Shown in pieces: positions 25,199-31,141 of a stretch of DNA of 31,141 nucleotides (positions are counted from its first letter, which is position 1; each line of letters opens with the position of its first letter). Source of the DNA: Hondaea fermentalgiana (taxonomy: Eukaryota; Sar; Bigyra; Thraustochytrida; Thraustochytriidae); NCBI GenBank assembly GCA_014084085.1, contig NPFB01000015.1:283074-314214 (forward strand), in the 5' to 3' direction. Below the pieces are notes generated by a model. It did not search any database. It was not told the DNA's origin and saw nothing but the letters and a program-made list of their open reading frames with translations. Both the position numbers and the translations under genes were made by a program.

Positions 25199-28100
25199 AT
25201 GGGGCGTAAAAAGGCAAGCGCTGCTGCGGCCGCTCATGGAAAAGAACTGGCCCCGGGAAAGAAGGAGGAGCTCGGCTCCGCAGCCTCGGGACTCCTCGAC
25301 AAGCTCGACGCCATACCCATGTCCGTAGTCCTTGCAGTCCTTTTCGCGTGCGGACTTGCATTGCTTGGTGTCAAGGTACAGAGCGGCGAGGTCTCCATGC
25401 CGAGAATGAGCAGCGACCTTGCCTTCGAACATATCATGAGTGGTCGGCCAGCGGCCTGGTACAAGGACAAGCACGAGGTGGTGGAAAGTCTGCCCGTGGT
25501 GACAAACATGGAACAGCCGTTCTCCCACGCCACGCTCATTACCACAAAGACTTTCAAGAAGGAGGTTTTGGAGGCCAGCAAAGACGAACTCGTCCTTGTC
25601 GTATTTTACGATCCCAGATCGCATGCATTTCAGCTTTTGCATAGCGAGATTGATGCCTCTGCGAAGCACATCCAGTCGCACCCGCGTTTGGCGGGCCGTG
25701 TGCGCATTGGCGTCGTAAACGCAGCCGTTGACGCCTGGCTCGGTAAGCTCTATGCTTGGCTGGGCAGAACTCAACAAGACACGACCAAAACTGCCGCCAC
25801 GTCCTTTCAGTTTGGTCACGAGACCACGTACATGATGCTGTCCCGCCTCTTTCGCAACGGTCGTGTGTTGGGGGCCTACAAGGGCATTTACGACGCAAGC
25901 GATATCCTCAATTACCTCGACCTTGCGCTCGAGCCGCTTGAGCCCCGTCGCGTGCCCAACGTCGCCGCCTTGGAGGCCATGGTGACTGCCGATCCGCCCC
26001 GCCTCCCGCTCATCGCCAGCTGCGACAGCGTCTTGAGTTCCGAAGCTTTCACGGCTGTTGCCAAATGGTTTCACGGAAGATCCTTTTTTGCGCGTGTGGA
26101 CGATGCAGCCGCCTGTGCCTCGTCTGACGGCGGCTCGCCATGCACACTGGCAAGTTTTAATGCTCGCGGAGAACGTCACTGCTATGTTCCGACGAGCGAG
26201 GTGACAGGAGCATTCGAAACAACATCGAGCACCGAGGGGCTCGACAAATTCCTAAGCGATCCCGAGCTGGAGGCCTTTGTTCGACTCGAGTCACGCACAC
26301 AGCTCGAAGAACTCCGCGAGGACAACGTCCATGTGTATCTGCGGAAACCCTTTGTTTGCGCTCTGCTATTGGACCTGCAGAATATTGAGCAACTCCGCAA
26401 ACTCACACAAATTGTGGAGTCTGTGCGAAAGAGTCCCCATGTTGCAACGATTGTTCCCCATGTCGAGTTCGTCCTCGCGGATGCCAAAAGTATGGCTGCC
26501 GGGTACGATCTTGCAGACGATGGCGTGAATGCAATTCTCTTTCAGGCCAGCCTATTGACGTCCGCTGAACATGAGAGCATTTACATGCCCGCAGACCCTC
26601 TGCAAGAGCTCTCCGGGGAGAGCATCGAATGGGTTGCCACTGGCATGGCATCCTGGCTCGAGCGGGAGCTGAGCAATGATCTCCAGGAGTTCATCCGCGA
26701 TCATGCCCTCTTTGTGCGCCAAGGCGGAGTTGACCGCGCCGAAAAGGGGGCCGTGGCAGCCTCGCATCGTGCTGCTCAGACCGACGTGCAAAAGAAGCAG
26801 CCCGAACTCGAGGCAAATGCTAAACCCCAGGTTGACCTCGTTCCCGAAAAGGAATCCTTTGAGGCAACCAACAATCTGGTTGGATATCAGGAAATGAAGT
26901 TGAGTGATGTTCTCAAATCCTTTGCCGGCCTTTACACCGACTACGCCATGTTGGAGGAGATTTGGGAGGACTTTACGCCCGCACAACGAAAGAACGAAGT
27001 TGCCATGCGCAATGGTCTCGAGATGGTCCGCAACTACATTCAGTCTCACGCCTTTCTCCACGACTACGTGCAAACGATCCCTCTCACGCCGCGAAGACTG
27101 CGCGACACAACCGAGGGCAAGGGCGAGCGCAAAGAATTGATGCGCGCCATTGAGCGATTTGCATCCAAAACCACGGGCATGCTCAACGATGCCTACCACG
27201 TCGAAGAGCGGGGCGAGGAGGACCTTGAGCATTACTCGCTCAAGCTCAAGTGGTCCGAAGCGGCCGCCTTTTTCGAGTTTGCGCTCTACGATATATATGC
27301 AGAGCGCTCTGACGAGTACAAGAAGGAGCGCGCAGCAGCTGGAAACACGTCGTTGCCGCAGGCAGAGACGCTGCAGATTGACCGCCGTTCGGCCGATGAG
27401 CTGAGCATGGAAGAGTTTGCTCGAGAATATGCAGGCAAGGGACGTCCTGTGATTATCGAAAACGCCAAGCTGACGCGTGAGACTTGGAACCTGGCGTTTT
27501 TCCGGGAGCACTGCGGCGACAAGTTTCCCAATCTTGTCACCTTGGACCGTTCGCAACGGACTTGGGGCGGCCTCGTTTCGGTCCCCAACAAAGTCTCCAT
27601 GGCCGAGTTTGTCGATACCCATCGCACAATGGAAGAACGCAAGGCGTGGTACGTGCACGATTGGAGTCTCCCTCATCACTGCCCCAACGTCTTTGGCGAA
27701 GCCCCCTATGAGGAATTCACCTTGCCCAAATATTTTGCTGGCGACTACGCGCAGCGCTTGCCTTTTGAGGGATACCAGCATAGCTGGCCCTCGCTCTTTG
27801 TGGGTGCAAATGGCACGCAGAGTCTGATGCACGTGGACAGCGGCGGAACAAACTTCTGGATGTACCTCGTCTCGGGCGTCAAGGAGTGGCGCTTCTTTGA
27901 GCGTCACGACATTCCCAACCTTTACTCTCGACCGCTCTCGTCTTCGTTTGCCGTCGACCCCTTTGAGCAGGACGGATCACGTTTTCCCCTCGTCGGCAAG
28001 GCCAAAATGTATCACGGAACGCAGCGTCCGGGTGACCTCGTCTTTGTGCCGGGGGGGTCCCCGCACGGCGTGCGAAACCTCGATGATGTCGTCGGTCTCT

Positions 28101-28327
28101 CTATGAACTACATTGATGACACGAACATGTGGTTATATCTCTGGACGCAGCTCCATTCGCACGACTTTCGCGCGTTCGAAACCTTGACGCAGTCCAACTT
28201 TCCGCGCGGACTGCGCAAAAACCAGACGGACATTTCTTTTGGCGAGTTCAAGAGCACGGATTGGTACAAGCTCGCCAAGGAGGGCAAGCTCGACCTCGTC
28301 ATTGATAACTACAAGCCCCACGAGTAA
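25199..28327 (+). CDS. Membrane-anchored thioredoxin-like/JmjC (cupin-8) fusion
   Basis: 1042 residues from a clear ATG. A short basic N-terminus is followed by one membrane segment at 41-58 (MSVVLAVLFACGLALLGV), so the bulk is probably in the ER lumen or another endomembrane compartment. About 115-245 is a thioredoxin-like fold in which LVLVVFYDPRSH stands where PDI has FYAPWCGHC; both Cys are gone, so it is redox-inactive. About 375-465 (KPFVCALLLDLQNIEQLRK...) resembles a PDI b'-type domain. After a charged linker (about 520-720), residues 728-985 are a JmjC/cupin-8 domain: GRPVIIENA, HVD with Fe ligands His878 and Asp880, the third ligand His956 (GGSPHGVRN), and NFWMYLVSGVKEWRFF between them. 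The enzyme should be an Fe(II)/2-oxoglutarate protein hydroxylase, with the PDI-like part recognising substrate. No KDEL-type signal ends the protein (KPHE). The closest known idea is luminal JMJD8-type proteins, which lack this N-terminal half. Confidence 0.87.
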   Translation: MGRKKASAAAAAHGKELAPGKKEELGSAASGLLDKLDAIPMSVVLAVLFACGLALLGVKVQSGEVSMPRMSSDLAFEHIMSGRPAAWYKDKHEVVESLPVVTNMEQPFSHATLITTKTFKKEVLEASKDELVLVVFYDPRSHAFQLLHSEIDASAKHIQSHPRLAGRVRIGVVNAAVDAWLGKLYAWLGRTQQDTTKTAATSFQFGHETTYMMLSRLFRNGRVLGAYKGIYDASDILNYLDLALEPLEPRRVPNVAALEAMVTADPPRLPLIASCDSVLSSEAFTAVAKWFHGRSFFARVDDAAACASSDGGSPCTLASFNARGERHCYVPTSEVTGAFETTSSTEGLDKFLSDPELEAFVRLESRTQLEELREDNVHVYLRKPFVCALLLDLQNIEQLRKLTQIVESVRKSPHVATIVPHVEFVLADAKSMAAGYDLADDGVNAILFQASLLTSAEHESIYMPADPLQELSGESIEWVATGMASWLERELSNDLQEFIRDHALFVRQGGVDRAEKGAVAASHRAAQTDVQKKQPELEANAKPQVDLVPEKESFEATNNLVGYQEMKLSDVLKSFAGLYTDYAMLEEIWEDFTPAQRKNEVAMRNGLEMVRNYIQSHAFLHDYVQTIPLTPRRLRDTTEGKGERKELMRAIERFASKTTGMLNDAYHVEERGEEDLEHYSLKLKWSEAAAFFEFALYDIYAERSDEYKKERAAAGNTSLPQAETLQIDRRSADELSMEEFAREYAGKGRPVIIENAKLTRETWNLAFFREHCGDKFPNLVTLDRSQRTWGGLVSVPNKVSMAEFVDTHRTMEERKAWYVHDWSLPHHCPNVFGEAPYEEFTLPKYFAGDYAQRLPFEGYQHSWPSLFVGANGTQSLMHVDSGGTNFWMYLVSGVKEWRFFERHDIPNLYSRPLSSSFAVDPFEQDGSRFPLVGKAKMYHGTQRPGDLVFVPGGSPHGVRNLDDVVGLSMNYIDDTNMWLYLWTQLHSHDFRAFETLTQSNFPRGLRKNQTDISFGEFKSTDWYKLAKEGKLDLVIDNYKPHE

Positions 28328-28820
28328 AGGTGACCCTTGATATGATGAAGTGCCCGAATGAGAGACTTCGAGTGATACACGCCGTCAAGAAATAGTGGTC
28401 GAGCATTTCAACTTGATAGTACTGCCCCCTTGTCCACAAGCTGTCACTAATCATATATGTGTTTCTGTCTTCAATTCTTTACATAGGCTTCTGCTTTGCA
28501 CGCACTTGTCTGCTTCGTCTAGAGCTAACTCCGCAGGCATCAATCACGCCAAGAGCACAGTGGATTGGGTGTGCCTCCTTTCAAAGGTTGTAGGCAGGAC
28601 GGCCCGCGTGAGTCCCGATTCGCGTTGTGCAAGGGAACCCGCACGGTGCGTCGGTGCAAGGCCTCCGGCATTTTACACGGGCGAGAACTCTCAGAGAAGA
28701 AAGAGCGCGCGTTTGGCGCGGGAAGCACGCAGAAACCATTTGCACAAGAGCGACGCGCGCAAACCGGGCAGACTCGCGGGACCGAGCAGCGCGGCAAGCA
28801 GCAGGCGAGAACTCCGAAAG
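28328..28820. other. Spacer between the JmjC gene and the first Cys-rich microgene
   Basis: This is the 3' flank of the JmjC gene and leader of the 28821 gene. A frame in phase with the microgene is open from 28395 but has no conserved content and is Arg/Ser-rich. The last 60 bases are purine-rich with AGCA/GGCA units. Confidence 0.5.
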
Positions 28821-28976
28821 ATGTGCTACAAGACGACGTGTCAGACGTGCCAGAAGACCACATGGGGGGGCTGCGGCGCGCACATCGACAGCGCGCTCAA
28901 GGGCGTGCCCAAGGACAAGCTCTGCACCTGCAGCGAGGCCGATAGGAAACCTGGCGCGGGATGCTCCATCCAATAG
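28821..28976 (+). CDS. Cys-rich microprotein, copy A
   Basis: A 51-residue protein: MCYKTTCQTCQKTTWGGCGA, then HIDSALKGVPKDKLCTC and a 14-residue tail ending in SIQ. Cys2, 7, 10, 18, 35, 37 and His21 are shared with the other copies in this cluster, pointing to zinc binding by CxxC plus C-x2-H or CxC. The motif KTTWGGCGxHI[DE]SALxGVPKDxLCTC is so strongly kept between copies that the short frame must be real. I recall similar tiny proteins of unknown function in fungi and plants, but this is from memory. The start is fixed by homology with the starts of copies B and D. The long open frame upstream is not used. Confidence 0.85.
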   Translation: MCYKTTCQTCQKTTWGGCGAHIDSALKGVPKDKLCTCSEADRKPGAGCSIQ

Positions 28977-29715
28977 ATGTCCCTGGTCTCAGGCCAAGCT
29001 GGGCAAGACGATGACGGAGGCGTGTGATTTGGTTTTCAAGCAAGCAATCGCAATCGAGCGCGCGAATCCCGGAGCGGGGACGGACGGGGTGGTGTTTCGC
29101 AGCGTGCTTATGGATAGACTAATTCAAGTGAATCAGTGCGTGATGTGTTTTGGCTGTCTTGTCTGCTTAATCGTACAGTAGGTGAAGCCTTCGAATGATG
29201 TCAAGTTGCTCCTGGAGATTGATTCGCTTGACATCTCGGGCTGAGGTCAAGCACTTTATTTTTATGTTTTGGCCTCGGAAGGAGTGGCGTGAACATGGTG
29301 CTGATGACCTTGTCTTGGTGGCTCTCGTTCGCTCATGCATTTTCTCAATGTTAACTTCGAAGACTCATGCACTCTAGGCTTGTCATTGGGGGAAAAAAGG
29401 AATAATAACGCAAATTTATGCTTGGTTGATCGCAACTTTATCGGTTTATAAAAGCTTAAGGTAAAGCACGAACACTCTCTGCTCACAATAGTTTGTTCTG
29501 CTGCTGCTGCCAACGAAGGAGGTGTTTCTCATCAAGCTACAGATCAATGTCGCCGTGATGCTTGGACGCCAGACATCCGAATTTTGCTGCGCTGAAGCAG
29601 CCCTTTTCGGGCCAACAAAAACTCGTGGCAGCACTCGCCCCGCCCCGCGTGGCGTACTCCTTTTCCCGCAAAGCGATCTGCGCCCTTGCCTTCGAGGCTC
29701 CGCCGTGCCGCTCCG
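28977..29715. other. Spacer between microgene copies A and B
   Basis: Mostly AT-richer DNA, likely 3' flanks of the convergent copies A (+) and B (-). A weak small frame at 29011-29181 is listed separately. Nothing else is seen. Confidence 0.45.
29011..29181 (+). CDS. Doubtful 56-codon frame
   Basis: The frame from ATG 29011 (MTEACDLVFKQAIAIERANP...) has GC-rich third positions and protein-like composition over its first 38 codons. The tail (CVMCFGCLVCLIVQ) falls in AT-rich sequence. The frame is open upstream, overlapping copy A in another frame. It could be a small gene, an exon, or chance. Confidence 0.2.
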   Translation: MTEACDLVFKQAIAIERANPGAGTDGVVFRSVLMDRLIQVNQCVMCFGCLVCLIVQ

Positions 29716-29838
29716 CTAGTCCTTCTTGCACGTGCAAAGCTGGTCCTTGGGCACGCCGCGAAGCGCGCTCTCGATGTGGTTGCCGCAGCCGCCCCACGTC
29801 GTCTTGCCGCACTTGCTGCACTTGACCTGATAGCACAT
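29716..29838 (-). CDS. Cys-rich microprotein, copy B
   Basis: A 40-residue protein: MCYQVKCSKCGKTTWGGCGN, then HIESALRGVPKDQLCTCKKD and TAG. It has the same six Cys (2, 7, 10, 18, 35, 37) and His21 as copy A, with a shorter tail, and is on the opposite strand. It is closest to copy D, which shares an identical 30-base core over KTTWGGCGNH. Upstream on its strand lies a GAGCA-type purine-rich leader (29839-29912). Function unknown; probable small zinc-binding protein. Confidence 0.87.
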   Translation of the reverse strand: MCYQVKCSKCGKTTWGGCGNHIESALRGVPKDQLCTCKKD

Positions 29839-29912
29839 GGTCGCGCCCTGCTCTCCCTCCTCTGCCCTGCTCTCCTCCGCTCGCCTGCGCTCTGCTCTGC
29901 TCTGCTCTGCTG
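29839..29912 (-). repeat. GAGCA-type leader of copy B
   Basis: Read on the minus strand, a run of GAGCA pentamers and purine-rich sequence ends at the ATG of copy B. Confidence 0.7.
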
Positions 29913-30169
29913 CGCGTCGCGGCGTGCACGATGTTGCGCCTTTGGTGGCCTTCGGCCTCTCCTTCCGCCGAGTGAAAAACTCCGTGCGGAAGAGGAGAAC
30001 GCCGAGTCCCTCCTCCCCAAGAACGCGGTCACGACGCGCGCCGGGGACCGCGAGAGGAACCGCGAGAGGCTTCTCAGAATGGCCGATTTCACAGACGCCA
30101 TCACGAGTGGAGATGCCGCTCGCAGTCGGCGGCGGTGCGGCGGGCGGGGCGTCGCCGCTTCTTGCAGGC

Positions 30170-30269
30170 TCTGCGCGAGCTGGTCCTTGGGCACGCCGCG
30201 GAGCGCGCTCTCAACGCGGGCGCCGCACCGAGGTCGTCTCGTCTTGCAGCGCGCGTCGCACTTTATCCC
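30170..30269 (-). pseudogene. Cys-rich microprotein, decayed copy C
   Basis: The minus-strand frame reads GIKCDARCKTRRPRCGARVE, then SALRGVPKDQLAQS. The second half matches copies B and D (SALRGVPKDQL), but the second Cys of the CxxC is displaced, TTWGGC has become TRRPRC, His21 is Arg, and the final CTC is lost. The expected MC[YF]QV start is absent. It is a degenerate duplicate. Confidence 0.72.
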
Positions 30270-30415
30270 GGACTCTTCGACCTCGCGACAAAGCGCATCT
30301 TGGCCGAGCTGGCTGCTGCTCGATCGATGCGCGCGCGCCCGAGCTCTTCAAGGTGCGCGGGCCGCAGAGGCTGCGGGTTTGCAGGAGAAGAAGGCGCCGA
30401 CGTGCGCGGGGATGA

Positions 30416-30431
30416 CATGACGATCGTCATG
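30416..30431. repeat. 16-base perfect palindrome
   Basis: CATGACGATCGTCATG is a perfect inverted repeat without a loop, followed by a near-repeat GACGATGGTCATGG. It could be a dimeric protein site or simply a by-product of GAY-rich sequence. Confidence 0.6.
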
Positions 30432-30953
30432 ACGATGGTCATGGCGGAGATGGCGCATAAGGACGAGGACACCGAGACGCAGAACTCCGACGTGGACGTG
30501 GACGAGGACGCGGGCGGAGCCGAGGCGCGCGAGCGGTCGGCTGGCCGTCGACGGGCGACCGCACTCGTCCTAGAGCCGACCGCGGCCGGGACGGCGACGA
30601 GAAGGGACCGGTAGAAAGCCCGGGCAGCATGGCGTGCCCCGCGGGCCGCACGCTCAGGATACCTTTACAGCATGTCGCCGCAGTACAGCAGCAGCGAGTC
30701 GCCGGCCATGGTCTCGTACGCGCGGCATCAAGGAGGACCTGCCTGCAGGCCGGCGAGAGGTCTGGCGACGTCGAGGCTGCGTGCTCGGTGCGGGACCAGG
30801 ACGAGCGAGCATGGTGCGGCGAAATCACCGCGCGGTTTTGCAGGGAAAGAGCGAGCGGGCGGCAGGGAGAAAAACTCCGAGGACGCCAAAGCACCGCGCG
30901 CTGGGCCCGAGAGCCGGCAACCGCGGTGCGGGGAGCTACAAACCTGCAACACT

Positions 30954-31040
30954 AGCAAGCGAGCAACCGGGCGAAGAAGCGAGCAAGACAAGCAAGCAAG
31001 CAGCCAAGCAACCAAGCAATCAGCCGAGCAACCACGCAAG
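30954..31040 (+). repeat. AGCA/AGCG leader of copy D
   Basis: Degenerate tetranucleotides (AGCAAGCG, AAGCAAGC, CAACCAAG) run directly up to the ATG at 31041. Confidence 0.85.
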
Positions 31041-31141
31041 ATGTGCTTTCAAGTGAAGTGCGACAAGTGCGGTAAGACGACGTGGGGCGGCTGCGGCAAC
31101 CACGTTGAAAGCGCGCTTCGAGGCGTTCCCAAGGACCAGAT
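31041..31141 (+). CDS. Cys-rich microprotein, copy D (cut by window edge)
   Basis: The first 33 codons of a fourth family member: MCFQVKCDKCGKTTWGGCGN, then HVESALRGVPKDQ, with Cys2, 7, 10, 18 and His21 present. The CTC part lies beyond the edge. It is divergent from copy B and closely similar in DNA. The ATG directly follows a tetranucleotide leader. Confidence 0.85.
   Translation, partial: MCFQVKCDKCGKTTWGGCGNHVESALRGVPKDQ

Larger units (their letters stand above)
29839..31040. other. Spacer between divergent copies B and D, with decayed copy C
   Basis: GC-rich spacer containing the leader of copy B (29839-29912), the decayed copy C (30170-30269), a 16-base palindrome (30416-30431) within a GAYGAT-rich stretch, and the leader of copy D (30954-31040). 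Long open frames on both strands are shadows of this composition. Confidence 0.5.

Noticed and set aside
25066..25361. Minus-strand frames rich in Arg-Ser-Leu-Ala over the GAGC leader
   Set aside because: Translations of a tetranucleotide repeat; only the segment downstream of the ATG at 25010 has protein-like content.
26552..27907. 451-codon minus-strand open frame inside the JmjC gene
   Set aside because: Antisense shadow of a gene with clear domains and iron ligands on the plus strand.

Overview
The window looks like nuclear DNA of a GC-rich, intron-poor, flagellate-forming protist. A labyrinthulomycete (thraustochytrid) or a related stramenopile fits best. The evidence is: long uninterrupted eukaryotic genes on both strands with 0.4-2.2 kb spacers; a KATNIP homologue, which is a basal-body/axoneme protein; a RAD51B-type recombinase; a PH-domain protein; a JmjC hydroxylase with a membrane anchor; and a protein with kinesin-light-chain-type TPRs. 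There are no bacterial operons, ribosome binding sites, rRNA or tRNA genes. A run of exactly 100 Ns (17657-17756) marks an assembly gap. The taxonomic assignment is inference.

Layout. 650-3820 (+): large piggyBac-transposase-like protein with a C-terminal zinc ribbon. 4826-7738 (+): KATNIP homologue. 8270-8944 (-): small protein with a histone-fold-like C-terminus and a possible alternative last exon. 9517-10383 (-): unrecognised low-complexity protein. 10816-12147 (-): single-pass membrane protein of unknown family. 12148-14380: repeat-rich spacer. 14381-15757 (-): RAD51B-like ATPase. 15758-17362: spacer holding a decayed repeat-protein remnant. 17363-19517 (-): TIR/HET-like domain plus TPR array, interrupted by the gap. 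20080-21357 (+): membrane-anchored TRAP-type purple acid phosphatase. 21942-23321 (-): PH-domain protein. 24130-25010 (-): coding-like segments of a possible spliced or broken gene. 25199-28327 (+): thioredoxin-like/JmjC fusion.

28821-31141: a cluster of four related genes for tiny Cys-rich proteins. Two are intact, one is decayed, and one is cut by the window edge. Most of these genes are too short for ordinary gene callers.

There is no obvious common pathway. Each gene has its own promoter region, and several have tetranucleotide (GCRA-type) or pyrimidine-rich leaders just upstream of the ATG. The items most worth following up are the Cys-rich microprotein cluster, the receptor-like TIR/HET-TPR protein, the PDI-like/JmjC fusion, and the piggyBac-like gene that appears to have lost its catalytic residues. 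Start codons were set at the first in-frame ATG. Several of the longest open frames run further upstream without an ATG, and those extensions are not supported.
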